A stretch of DNA of 64,000 nucleotides. Source: Nostoc sp. UHCC 0702 (GTDB lineage: Bacteria > Cyanobacteriota > Cyanobacteriia > Cyanobacteriales > Nostocaceae). Numbering within the stretch: the first letter of the stretch is position 1; each line of letters starts with the position of its first letter. The position numbers were made by a program, and so were the translations under genes. The notes under the pieces were generated by a model that saw only the letters and a list, made by a program, of their open reading frames with translations, made no database searches and was not told the DNA's origin. The DNA lies in NCBI GenBank assembly GCA_017164015.1, contig CP071065.1, forward strand, positions 4,875,918 through 4,939,917. Direction: 5' to 3'. Below are positions 17,407 to 25,735 of the stretch, one piece after another.

Positions 17407-17919
17407 ATGCTGACTTATCACCGCAAGCCCGTGTGCTTATCACTTATTTCGACTGATCTGCCATTTTGGTCTGTTGTTGAAACGTCCGGGACACTGTATC
17501 AAAAAGACAGCGATCGGTTTCATTTACTGTTGACTGCACCGCCCCTAATTACCTGTGAACTAGCAAACTCCGTTAGTTCAGAGGATGCCCTTCCCCCAAA
17601 AACCAGCAGCGCTTACGCCCCCAGCAGTCCCAGAGTTTTGTGGCTGGAGATTTCCCCTTACCGAGTCATCATGACTATGCAAGGAAACGGTCAAGTAAGT
17701 TACCGCCACTTCTGGGAACAAGGCGTTTATGGTATTAGCCGCTATTGGTTGCCAACTGAGTCTTTGCAAGCTAACGACCCTATCCGCTTACGCAATTTTA
17801 CCAGCAATTTGGCACTCAAAGGACACACATTACCTGAGCATCTACGTTTGGAATACGAATTATGGGCAGAAAAAGTCCAACTCGGACGCTACATCCTCAA
17901 TTTGGAAATTAAGCAGTAA
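17407..17919 (+). CDS. Conserved-looking cyanobacterial hypothetical protein
   Basis: A 170-residue protein with no family that I can name. Codon use is typical of the genome, and the sequence has ordered segments at both ends (LSLISTDLPFWSVVETSGT, LRLEYELWAEKVQLGRYIL) around a low-complexity linker near residues 60-75. No signal peptide, membrane helix or catalytic motif is visible. It is isolated, with about 235 bases of A+T-rich sequence before it. Gene status is likely; function unknown. Confidence 0.65.
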   Translation: MLTYHRKPVCLSLISTDLPFWSVVETSGTLYQKDSDRFHLLLTAPPLITCELANSVSSEDALPPKTSSAYAPSSPRVLWLEISPYRVIMTMQGNGQVSYRHFWEQGVYGISRYWLPTESLQANDPIRLRNFTSNLALKGHTLPEHLRLEYELWAEKVQLGRYILNLEIKQ

Positions 17920-18094
17920 TAATCAAGTACTACATATCCTCCTTTACAGTAATCTGCGATTGCGTAGGGGAGGATATTTATCTAGTTGACCAACCTCGTA
18001 ACGAAATTGGGGACAGGCGGTCTAATTAGCCCCTCAGATAAAGGTACGAGGAGTTTCTATCAGCCTTGGTGGAATCATAGCGCGTTGTCTAATA

Positions 18095-18676
18095 TCAACC
18101 AAAATAACTAGGTGCGTTCCCAGGTTTCCATTTAATATTGCAACCAACACTAGGCTTTTGTTCATCTGTCACGGGTTTACCCGCCAACACTGCGTCAATC
18201 GCAGCGCGTAAATCTGCACCTGTTACAGGTTTGCCATTACTAGGGCGGCTATCATCTAATTGTCCGCGATAGACGAGTTTTCGTTGTTGATCAAATACAA
18301 AAAAATCAGGTGTGCAAGCTGCTGTGTAAGCTTTTGCTACCTCCTGAGTTTCGTCGTAGCACAAAGTAAAAGTAAAGCCTTGTTCTGTTGCAAATGCCTT
18401 TAACGAATCTGGCGCATCATCTGGGTAATTCTTGGCATCATTAGCGCTAATGGCAACAATCGCCAAATCGCTTGTGAAATAATCTTTTCCTAACTGTGCC
18501 AATTCTTTTTGCACGTGCTTTACAAACGGGCAATGGCGACAAATAAACATTACCAACAGTGCTTTTTTATCTGCAAAGGTGGACAGTGAAGTTGTCTTTC
18601 CAGATACCACTTCCGGTAGATGAAAATCTGGTGCTTTAGTGCCTAAAGACAACATTGTTGAAGTAGTTAAAGCCAT
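18095..18676 (-). CDS. Thioredoxin-like peroxiredoxin family protein
   Basis: A 193-residue protein of the AhpC/TSA-redoxin superfamily. It starts with LGTKAPDFHLPEV, typical of this fold, and has VMFICRHCPFVKHVQKEL with a CxxC pair (CRHC) where thioredoxins have CGPC. The pattern AYTAACTPDFFVFD near residue 115 has the expected cis-proline. It would reduce a thiol or peroxide substrate in the cytosol. No signal peptide is visible. Specific partners cannot be inferred. Confidence 0.85.
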   Translation of the reverse strand: MALTTSTMLSLGTKAPDFHLPEVVSGKTTSLSTFADKKALLVMFICRHCPFVKHVQKELAQLGKDYFTSDLAIVAISANDAKNYPDDAPDSLKAFATEQGFTFTLCYDETQEVAKAYTAACTPDFFVFDQQRKLVYRGQLDDSRPSNGKPVTGADLRAAIDAVLAGKPVTDEQKPSVGCNIKWKPGNAPSYFG

Positions 18677-18815
18677 AATTTATCCGATACCTTTACCCTG
18701 AAAACGGCTCTTGTTATTCTTTACTGCCAAAATAGCATGAAACTCCCCATAAACTTAGAGACGGGAAATTTCCCGTCTCTACATTGTTTCAGAGTGAAGC
18801 GACAAAAATCAGTTT

Positions 18816-19031
18816 TTACAGGCTTCTCAAAACACCAAGAACGCCTTGTCCTGTCAATACTTCTAATACTATCAATGAGATAAAACCAATCATTGCCAAA
18901 CGACCGTTGAGCAGTTCTGCATAGGGGGTGAAGCCGGTGCGGTTACCTTGCTCATCCACATAAACCTTTGGCTCGATCGCAAAATTATTCATCAAACCTT
19001 GGTCGTCAACGATGGCATTGTTTGTACGCAT
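18816..19031 (-). CDS. hli: High-light-inducible protein (CAB/ELIP/HLIP family)
   Basis: A 71-residue protein with one membrane helix carrying the chlorophyll-binding motif ELLNGRLAMIGFISLIVLE, typical of one-helix HLIPs. The N-terminus contains GFTPYAELLNGR as in known family members. These proteins bind chlorophyll and carotenoid in the thylakoid, protect photosystem II assembly intermediates and quench excess energy. An HLR1 box is present 23 bases upstream of the start codon, so induction by high light through RpaB is expected. Confidence 0.93.
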   Translation of the reverse strand: MRTNNAIVDDQGLMNNFAIEPKVYVDEQGNRTGFTPYAELLNGRLAMIGFISLIVLEVLTGQGVLGVLRSL

Positions 19032-19053
19032 GAATTTTTCCCCAGTTATCCTT

Positions 19054-19071
19054 TATGTAACAAATTGTAAC
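19054..19071 (-). promoter_or_regulatory. HLR1 box (RpaB-type binding site) upstream of hli
   Basis: On the minus strand the 18 bases read GTTACAAT, two bases, GTTACATA. This is an exact match to the published pattern of two (G/T)TTACA(T/A)(T/A) repeats separated by two bases that RpaB binds at high-light genes. Confidence 0.8.
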
Positions 19072-19211
19072 AAAAATATTAATTTATGTAAAGTATCTGA
19101 ATCTGCCTAAAGAGATATCATGGTGAATCGGGTTCACAACCACGTCAAAAGAACAAGTGGAGCTGGTTCTTTTGAGACAGTCTCACCTACACATCAACTT
19201 CCTAAAAGCCA

Positions 19212-19934
19212 ATGCATCGATTCCGAGTAGAGGTTATTGCCAAAACACCAAACCCCCAGCAGGTGATTTACGCCGCGATGCACCAAGACTATACCGAGTC
19301 TTTCGTGTTTGATGAGCGCGACTCTTGGCCCTCGGAGTCAGAAAGCGGTGAAATTATTGTTAAGCGCCTCCTAGCGGGAGAAAGAGGTCATTATGGGCCT
19401 CTAGAGCATCCCCAGATTGTTTTTAACTGTGGCTATTTTCCCCACAGTGTCATGCAGCAGGCTCGTACTCATCGTGTTGGCGTATCATTTGATGTACAAT
19501 CTTTTAGGTATACAGGGAACCAATTTATTGATGTAGTAGAAGGTAAGAAAGACATTGAAGAGGTTTTCTACCTGCGTCCCGTTGGTTATTACACTGATAG
19601 ACAAGGCAAAAAATATTACTATTCACCAGAGCAACGAACGGCAGATTTGCAGTGGTGTTTAGAAGCAGTGAAGCGCTATCAAGCTGATTTTGAAGGGGGA
19701 ATGTCTGAAGAACATGCAAGAGGTAAAGTACCTTTTGATTATCGTCAGCATTTTGTAGTTAGTTTTAATTTAAGGTCTTTCTTGCACTTTTGCGACTTGA
19801 GAAATAAGAAAGATGCTCAACTGGAAATTCAAAAATTGTGTGAACTGATGTGGCCTCATTTTGCAGATTGGGCACCTGCGATCGCACAATGGTATGAAAA
19901 GCAGCGTTTAGGTAAGGCAAGGTTAGCACCTTAG
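19212..19934 (+). CDS. thyX: Flavin-dependent thymidylate synthase ThyX
   Basis: A 240-residue protein with the ThyX signature RTHRVGVSFDVQSFR, matching the RHRxxSxxxxSxR motif that binds dUMP and FAD. The sequence HYGPLEHPQIVFNCGYFPHS and FNLRSFLHFCDLR also fit the family. ThyX makes dTMP using methylene-tetrahydrofolate and NAD(P)H, without ThyA. A strong stem-loop (CAAAAGAAC pairing with GTTCTTTTG) lies in the leader near 19147-19175 and may affect expression. The dUMP supplier Dcd is encoded nearby, on the other strand. Confidence 0.95.
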   Translation: MHRFRVEVIAKTPNPQQVIYAAMHQDYTESFVFDERDSWPSESESGEIIVKRLLAGERGHYGPLEHPQIVFNCGYFPHSVMQQARTHRVGVSFDVQSFRYTGNQFIDVVEGKKDIEEVFYLRPVGYYTDRQGKKYYYSPEQRTADLQWCLEAVKRYQADFEGGMSEEHARGKVPFDYRQHFVVSFNLRSFLHFCDLRNKKDAQLEIQKLCELMWPHFADWAPAIAQWYEKQRLGKARLAP

Positions 19935-19992
19935 CTGACGATAAAATTGAGTTACCAGTCAAGTGTCCTGATAAATTGTCAGAAAAAGCTGA

Positions 19993-20400
19993 ATGGCTAA
20001 AGACCGCTTTCACGATGCAGTTAGAATAGCTCTAGAGAAAGAAGGATGGATAATTACTGCCGATCCATACGAGTTGAGCGTTGGAGATGTAGACTTTGAA
20101 ATAGATTTGGCAGCAGAGATGTTAGCTGCTGAACGAGCAGGTGAAAAAATTGCAGTTGAAATTAAGAGTTTTATTGGGCGATCTAGTGTATCAGAATTTC
20201 ACACAGCCCTTGGACAATTTATCAATTATCAATTTGCCCTTGAAGAATTTGAACCGGAACGCAAGCTTTATCTTGCAGTTCCCGAGTCAATTCATAACTC
20301 ATTTTTTCAGCGTCGTTTTGTACGGTCAGTGATTGAAAGAACTCAAATTAGTTTATTGGTTTACGATGAAAAACAAGAGGTGATTATCCAATGGCTGTAG
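19993..20400 (+). CDS. xisH: XisH, fdxN-element excision controlling factor homologue
   Basis: A 135-residue protein matching the XisH family: MAKDRFHDAVRIALEKEGW at the start, then AVEIKSFIGRSSVSEFHTAL, a pattern like restriction-type nuclease cores (E-x-K), and ending QEVIIQWL. XisH was first described as needed for excision of the fdxN element in Anabaena heterocysts, together with XisI and XisF. Many cyanobacteria have xisH-xisI pairs far from any such element. The gene overlaps xisI by ten bases, so the two are translationally coupled. No XisF recombinase is here. Confidence 0.92.
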   Translation: MAKDRFHDAVRIALEKEGWIITADPYELSVGDVDFEIDLAAEMLAAERAGEKIAVEIKSFIGRSSVSEFHTALGQFINYQFALEEFEPERKLYLAVPESIHNSFFQRRFVRSVIERTQISLLVYDEKQEVIIQWL

Positions 20401-20723
20401 AACAGTATCGTCAAATCATCCAACAGTTAATTCTAGAACGGGCAAAAAGAGGCTCATCGCAAGAGGAAATAGAAACACAAGCTATTCTAGATGCGGAACG
20501 TGACCACTACCTCTTATTACATACGGGATGGCGTGGGAACCGTCGGACACATGGGTGCAGCCTGCATCTCGATATCAAAGATGGCAAAATTTGGATTCAG
20601 CATGATGGAACCGAAGTTGGCATTGCTACGCAACTCCTCGAACTGGGAGTGCCAAAAGAAGATATTGTTTTGGCGTTTCACTCTCCTTATATGCGCCAAT
20701 TTACAGAGTTTGCTATTAATTGA
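20391..20723 (+). CDS. xisI: XisI, fdxN-element excision controlling factor homologue
   Basis: A 110-residue protein of the XisI family, with LLLHTGWRGNRRTHGCSLHL, WIQHDGTEVGIATQLLELGV and the ending LAFHSPYMRQFTEFA. XisI acts with XisH; biochemical function is not established. The start codon lies within the last codons of xisH. The arrangement is what is seen for toxin-antitoxin pairs, and a role other than excision has been considered for the orphan pairs, but nothing in the sequence proves it. Confidence 0.92.
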   Translation: MAVEQYRQIIQQLILERAKRGSSQEEIETQAILDAERDHYLLLHTGWRGNRRTHGCSLHLDIKDGKIWIQHDGTEVGIATQLLELGVPKEDIVLAFHSPYMRQFTEFAIN

Positions 20724-20777
20724 GCTTTGAATATAAGTTGCTAAAATTTGGCTGGAATAAAGCGATCGCACTTTAAA

Positions 20778-22535
20778 CTATATGCGAGCTAAAGTCACTT
20801 TTTCTAACTGATCCTGATATTTACCCTGACGCGCTTCGTAACTGATAGCACATGGTTCGCCTTCTAAAAATAGCAGTTGTACCACGCCTTCATTAGCATA
20901 GATGCGACAGTCTGCACTCGAAGAATTAGAAAATTCTAGAGTTAAATGACCGCGCCATGCAGCTTCAGCAGGTGTTAGGTTAGCAATAATCCCACAATTA
21001 TGAACAAAAACCCCTGCTTCTAAGGCAAAATTACCTGCTTCCGGTACTGTTAAACAATAAACATCGTGAATACCAGGTACATCTTTGATAGATATAACTT
21101 TGTGATTTTTAACAGACTTACTTGGCGATAGACCTCTAAACGTCTGTATAATTTCTGGAAATCGCCTAAACACAGAGCGATCGCAATTGAGTAATCGAGC
21201 AGCCCCACGAATAGAACCAGTTTGCTCTAAGGCAAAACGCACCACATCAGCAGTAATTTCATGACGAGTCTTTGATGCATCTGCTAATTTTTTCATCAAT
21301 TGGGATTGCTGATAACGTCTTGTTCCATCATCTTTTGCCCATGCTTGTTTGCTAATTTCTCCAGTTAAGGCTCTAGCTACGGGATTTTTGTAATACTCAA
21401 TCATCGCATCACGATGCACTTGCCTAGTTGCATCAGAGCAGTTTCTTCTCCCTTCAATTACTTTTTGGCGTACTTCCCGATATTTAGGATGATGCCAGAA
21501 ATTTATAGCTTTTTCTTTTTGCTGTTGAGAAAACATTGCATTCCATTCAGCATTTTGTTTTAGTCTGGCAATAGCTTCTCGGATTGATTCCCCATGTTCA
21601 TCAGGATCAAAACCATCATTATAATTTTCGCTATTATGCAGTCGAATGTGCGCTGATGCATCCATTCTGATAATATTCCAGGGATTGTTATTCAAACGAT
21701 TAAAGTCAACATGATGGCGATGAGTGTTAGGAATATCCTCGTAAATTCCGTAGTACAAATTCCATTCATCACTCAATCGGTGAGTGGGATAAAGATGACC
21801 GTTAAGCGGTTGGTATACCATCTCGTAACCACGAGCAATCTGACGGTAAAGAGGCATTAAAGAATCTTGTGGTCTAAGATTACCAGCCTCGATCATTCGA
21901 CCATCTCTGGTCATAAAAAGGTGATCGGGTGTACAAAATATAGATTGGTGATTGTCTAAAGTCACTTCTAATAGAGAATCTCGGCCAATATATCTTGGAT
22001 TCTCTAATAAAGTGACCATTATTCTTCCGTGTTGACCAATACTATAGCCCCAGAATTTCTCACCATCTGTAGAGCGCTCAGCCATTTCTTCTAATGTTGG
22101 TGCTGTACCATCAACCAAAGCTACACGAGTATCGCCTTTGAAACATCTTGCATAAGTACTTTTGCCTATGCAAATTACTGTAATATTATTTGGAACCTCT
22201 AACCTTTCTAGCGCCACACCCAAACCATAGGAATGAGCAGGCAAGATAAAGTAACTACCATTAGTATCTGTGTGCAGTGGCGTTGGCTCTAAATTCTGAG
22301 GATTAAAGTTTTTAGGGTCAACTACAGTTCCAGGAATATGGCGGAAAATGCGGAACTCAGCCGATGAAAGCCTAATATCGTAGCCATAGGAAGACAGTCC
22401 ATAGCTAATTACAGGTTGAACGCCTACAGAAGCATCTTTTTGGATTCTTCGGATTAAACTTGGCTCAAAGGGTGAAATCATACCTTTTTGAGCCATTTCG
22501 GTAATCCAGATATCGTTCTTAATCACAAAGTTCAC
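20778..22535 (-). CDS. dcd: dCTP deaminase precursor interrupted by an intein
   Basis: A 585-residue precursor. Residues 1-130 and 514-585 together form an ordinary dCTP deaminase of about 200 residues (IKNDIW, GLSSYGYDIRLS, CIGKSTYAR, then CGIIANLTPAEAAW, HLTLEFSN with the catalytic Glu). Residues 131-513 are an intein. After splicing the enzyme would deaminate dCTP to dUTP to feed dTMP synthesis; thyX is 0.8 kb away. The start used is GTG 22535; GTG 22526 gives the more usual MIKNDIW N-terminus. The gene follows the CobA/CobO-like gene by 48 bases and may be co-transcribed with it. Confidence 0.95.
   Translation of the reverse strand: MNFVIKNDIWITEMAQKGMISPFEPSLIRRIQKDASVGVQPVISYGLSSYGYDIRLSSAEFRIFRHIPGTVVDPKNFNPQNLEPTPLHTDTNGSYFILPAHSYGLGVALERLEVPNNITVICIGKSTYARCFKGDTRVALVDGTAPTLEEMAERSTDGEKFWGYSIGQHGRIMVTLLENPRYIGRDSLLEVTLDNHQSIFCTPDHLFMTRDGRMIEAGNLRPQDSLMPLYRQIARGYEMVYQPLNGHLYPTHRLSDEWNLYYGIYEDIPNTHRHHVDFNRLNNNPWNIIRMDASAHIRLHNSENYNDGFDPDEHGESIREAIARLKQNAEWNAMFSQQQKEKAINFWHHPKYREVRQKVIEGRRNCSDATRQVHRDAMIEYYKNPVARALTGEISKQAWAKDDGTRRYQQSQLMKKLADASKTRHEITADVVRFALEQTGSIRGAARLLNCDRSVFRRFPEIIQTFRGLSPSKSVKNHKVISIKDVPGIHDVYCLTVPEAGNFALEAGVFVHNCGIIANLTPAEAAWRGHLTLEFSNSSSADCRIYANEGVVQLLFLEGEPCAISYEARQGKYQDQLEKVTLARI
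20997..22145 (-). other. Intein with HNH homing endonuclease in Dcd
   Basis: The 383-residue intein starts at Cys131 (CFKGDTRVALVDG, block A) and ends VHN before Cys514 of the C-extein, so both splice-junction nucleophiles are Cys. Block B is HQSIFCTPDHLFMT; block F is VPGIHDVYCLTV; block G is ALEAGVFVHN. The centre has an HNH-type motif (RHHVDFNRLNNNPWNIIRM and then HIRLHN). It sits directly after the Arg of GKSTYAR, next to the deaminase active site. Confidence 0.93.
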
Positions 22536-22583
22536 AGGTAATTTAAACAGAATTACTACAATAGCGTGAACTGAGCATTTTGT

Positions 22584-23120
22584 TTAGGGGCGATGACTGC
22601 GACGAATTTCTGTAATTTGATCTGCCACGTCTAAAAGAGATTTCGGCATCTCCGGCCCTGTGAGAATGATATCAACTTGGGGAGGGCGTTTTGCTAGAAA
22701 TGCTAAAACTTCAGTTTCGGCAATTAAACCAAAGTTAATCGCCAAACTTAACTCATCTAAGACAACCAGAGAATACTTACCCTCACACACTACCTGTTGT
22801 GTATGCTGCCACAACTTTTGTAAAGCTTCGTTTTCTGCATCGTCTAGGTGTGGTGTATCGATGCATCGAGGCAAGTCACAGCGAATCCAATCTAAATTTT
22901 GTCCTAGCTGAATTGGTCGGTCTTGTCCTTGGTGAATGCCGCCTTTGAGAAATTGCACTATTAATACTGGCGTACCTTGACCAGCGATTCTCAGTGCTTG
23001 GGCCATAACTGTTGTAAAAAAGTTACGATGCGTACTAGTAAAAACTTGTATTAGCCCTTCAACTGGGTGTGGTAGGCTAAGCACCGAATTTACACTTGGG
23101 GTTTCTAACTGGGCAACCAT
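22584..23120 (-). CDS. CobA/CobO-like P-loop family protein with degenerate Walker A
   Basis: A 178-residue protein that aligns with cob(I)alamin adenosyltransferases of the CobA/BtuR type: VLIVQFLKGG, LVVLDELSLAINFGLI (Walker B) and VDIILTGPEMPKSLLDVAD are well kept. The Walker A loop, normally GxGKGKT, is replaced by TSTHRNFFTT, so ATP binding by the usual mode is unlikely. It may be a cyanobacterial family with a changed role and not an active adenosyltransferase. It lies 48 bases upstream of dcd on the same strand. Confidence 0.75.
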   Translation of the reverse strand: MVAQLETPSVNSVLSLPHPVEGLIQVFTSTHRNFFTTVMAQALRIAGQGTPVLIVQFLKGGIHQGQDRPIQLGQNLDWIRCDLPRCIDTPHLDDAENEALQKLWQHTQQVVCEGKYSLVVLDELSLAINFGLIAETEVLAFLAKRPPQVDIILTGPEMPKSLLDVADQITEIRRSHRP

Positions 23121-23472
23121 AGAAAAAAGTTAAATAATTTACAATTAAATAAGTGATTTTGCGGTAAGTAGTTACAAATGTACTTATACGCTGATTCTGT
23201 TTTTGACAAATTTAGTTTACCTACAAATTTGCATTCTTAGTCAAACACTACATTTGTCCTCAAGTCAAGAGTTACAGATATTGACATTTTTGTTTTTTGC
23301 ATGAAACTAGTCTTAACAATAAAACTACGTAATTGGCGATGACAAAAAATTTATGAATCTGGGGGTCGAAAACTAAACTAACCAGTTTATATCAAGTTGT
23401 TAAACATATGACTGCTTTGGGCGAAACATAATTAGAATGTGATGAATTTTACCACTTGAGGAGTGAAATGTT
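23121..23472. other. Divergent intergenic region without recognised features
   Basis: This 352-base A+T-rich region separates the divergent CobA-like and adenylate kinase genes and must hold both promoters. A TTGACA occurs near 23279, but I see no good -10 partner and no repeat. Confidence 0.4.
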
Positions 23473-24057
23473 GTGAGATTGGTGATTCTGGGAGGTTCAG
23501 GATCGGGGAAAAGTACTCAAGCACAGAGGCTTTGCAGATACTTTGATATTCCTCAGATTTCCACAGGTGAGATTTTGCGGGAGGCGATGTCTGACGACAA
23601 GCCGCTTGGCAGCGTCTACGCTAAACTTAGCACTTTAGGTCGCCACGCACAGCCATACTTGATCAAAGGGGAGTTAGTCCCAGATGAAATGATAATTGAT
23701 TTGATTCGGTTGCGGCTGAAAAATACTGATGTTACCTGTAGTTGGATATTGGAGGGTTATCCCCGTACTGCTTTCCAAGCGGAGGAATTGGATTTTTTGT
23801 TGGAGGAATTGGGGCAGAAGTTGGACTGGGCGATTTATTTACAAGTACCAGAAGCAGTGATGGTTAGTCGGTCTTTGGGGCGATCGCTTCCGGATGACCA
23901 ACCCGAAATCGTGCATCGCCGGGTAGAAATTTTTTACGATCGCACTATTCCCATTTTAGAATATTACGACCGTCGCCGCCGTCTGTTGACTATTAACGGA
24001 GACCAGAAGCCTGAGATGGTGGAACAAAAGATTTTGAATTTGTTGTCTGTCCCGTGA
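23473..24057 (+). CDS. adk: Adenylate kinase family protein
   Basis: A 194-residue protein with the P-loop GGSGSGKSTQAQRL, the AMP-binding segment ISTGEILREAM and EGYPRTAFQAEEL, and a short LID around LPDDQPEIVHRRVEIF. Adenylate kinase interconverts ATP plus AMP and two ADP. It begins with GTG after GAGGAGTG, with a short overlapping ATG-TTG-TGA upstream. The sequence is more divergent than the adk usually found in ribosomal-protein clusters, so this may be a second copy; related nucleoside monophosphate kinases cannot be excluded. Confidence 0.85.
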   Translation: MRLVILGGSGSGKSTQAQRLCRYFDIPQISTGEILREAMSDDKPLGSVYAKLSTLGRHAQPYLIKGELVPDEMIIDLIRLRLKNTDVTCSWILEGYPRTAFQAEELDFLLEELGQKLDWAIYLQVPEAVMVSRSLGRSLPDDQPEIVHRRVEIFYDRTIPILEYYDRRRRLLTINGDQKPEMVEQKILNLLSVP

Positions 24058-24197
24058 TGGAGATGGGGGGATGAGGGGATGGGGGGATAAGGGGAATAAC
24101 TATTGACTATTGACCACTGACGACCCTAGAGGAGTTGCGACACTAAGGTAATCTTAAGGCAGTATTCTTACTCTATGAAAATTTTGAGGCTACTCCA

Positions 24198-24938
24198 ATG
24201 GTTTGGCAGCGTCCCGACGAGCGGCAACCCTACGAACTTCGTCCCGTAAGCTTTCACACAGGCTTTACTCGCTTTGCTCCTGGTTCTGTTCTAACAAAAT
24301 GTGGTGATACTCAAGTACTTTGTACTGTCAGCGTTGCTGAGGGAGTACCTAAATTTTTAACAGGAACAGGCAAAGGCTGGTTGACTGCTGAGTACCGAAT
24401 GCTACCTTCTGCTACTCAACAACGGCAAGAAAGAGAATTGCTGAAATTATCGGGACGTACACAAGAAATTCAGCGTTTAATTGGACGCAGTTTACGGGCG
24501 GCAATCGATTTCGAGGCTTTGGGAGAACGTACCCTGACTGTAGATGCCGATGTATTGCAAGCTGACGCTGGTACAAGAACCGCAGCAATTACAGGTGGGT
24601 TTGTAGCGTTGGCTAATGGGATTTCGCAATTGTTGGAACGAGGAGTACTAGAACGATCGCCCCTGTGTGGACAAATAGCAGCAGTTTCCGTAGGTTTATT
24701 ACAGGAAGAGCCATATTTGGACTTGAACTATGTTGAAGATGTGGCTGCAACAGTAGATTTAAACGTAGTGATGAATCAGCACTTGGGAATCATTGAAATC
24801 CAAGGCACAGGGGAAGAAGGCAGCTTTAGCCGTACTCAGTTAAATCAGCTACTAGATTTTGCACAAAAAGGTATTCAGCAATTGTTAATTGCCCAGCGAG
24901 AAGCGATCGCTAATTGGGAAGAATTGTTTGTGGGTTAG
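24198..24938 (+). CDS. rph: Ribonuclease PH
   Basis: A 246-residue protein with RNase PH features: MVWQRPDERQPYELRPVSF at the start, GWLTAEYRMLPSATQQR, GRTQEIQRLIGRSLRAAID and LDLNYVEDVAATVDLNVVM. It is a phosphorolytic 3'-5' exoribonuclease that trims tRNA 3' ends. Length and motifs are normal. Heptamer repeats follow its stop codon closely. Confidence 0.95.
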   Translation: MVWQRPDERQPYELRPVSFHTGFTRFAPGSVLTKCGDTQVLCTVSVAEGVPKFLTGTGKGWLTAEYRMLPSATQQRQERELLKLSGRTQEIQRLIGRSLRAAIDFEALGERTLTVDADVLQADAGTRTAAITGGFVALANGISQLLERGVLERSPLCGQIAAVSVGLLQEEPYLDLNYVEDVAATVDLNVVMNQHLGIIEIQGTGEEGSFSRTQLNQLLDFAQKGIQQLLIAQREAIANWEELFVG

Positions 24939-24942
24939 GAGT

Positions 24943-25640
24943 CAGTGGTCAGTTGTCAGTTGTCAGTTGTCAGTGGTCAGTTGTCAGTTGTCAGTTGTCA
25001 GTGGTCAGTTGTTTTTTCTTTAACTGTCTGTCCCGTCATTTTTGCCTTCCCTACTCGGCAACGCTAGTCACGTCAAGTTTGGGAACCACAGCACAGGGCT
25101 AGCTGCTCAGCAATTCACCCCGGAGGTAATTTTCGTGGTTAGTGAACTATATCTTTGCGACAATTTGTTACCTATTAGCCAGTTAAAAATCAAGTAATTA
25201 ATTATAGCAAAAGCCTTGGTGGTTAGGACATCAACAGATGATAAAACCTAGACACAAAGCGAAAAGTCGAGCCAGTGCGAACAATCGCGCTTGCGTCCCA
25301 AAGCAACTGGCGTCCCAGCGGGGGCTGACGCCGATCTGAACTTTAATAGACAAAGACTTTTCAAGGGGCGATGCACTGAGTTTCGACTGCGCTCAACTAC
25401 CGCGTGGTCGAAGTGTCAAGAGCGATGCACTGAAGCTCACCCGAAGTGTCCCCTGTTATATTTTTGTAAATATTTGCCAAGATTTGAAAAGTACATGATA
25501 AACCGTTCCAAGCAAACAACCTCTTACGGGTGACGCTCGCGCTTCTCGCGCTTCGCTCTTGAGATCGGCAGTTGCGCGGCTGTCGGGGAACCGCGATAGC
25601 GCACTGCCTCACCACTGACAACTGACAACTAACCACTAAC
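24943..25640. repeat. Repeat-filled intergenic region after rph
   Basis: The 797-base gap before pgl begins with about nine CAGTTGT/CAGTGGT heptamers (24947-25012). From 25270 it is GC-rich repeat sequence with many HIP-like and CGCTC/GAGCG pairs. Bases 25527-25625 (GGGTGACGCTCG to ACTGCCTCAC) resemble 55021-55137. A possible stem (AACCAC with GTGGTT near 25082-25142) is seen, but no RNA gene was recognised. Confidence 0.6.
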
Positions 25641-25735
25641 CCCATCTCGTGATGTTAAAAGTTTCAAAAGTTAAAAAGGGGGGTTGCCATAATTTAGGTA
25701 TTGTATTGCTGGAAGTCAGCAATGATAATGAAATC

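Noticed and set aside
25070..25150. Possible structured RNA (AACCAC/GTGGTT stem) after rph
   Set aside because: One short stem only, no match to a known riboswitch or small RNA that I could confirm, and no second copy in the window.
25397..25645. 82-codon frame in the region before pgl
   Set aside because: It is translated GC-rich repeat DNA, matches the repeat family at 55.0 kb and has no gene-like features.
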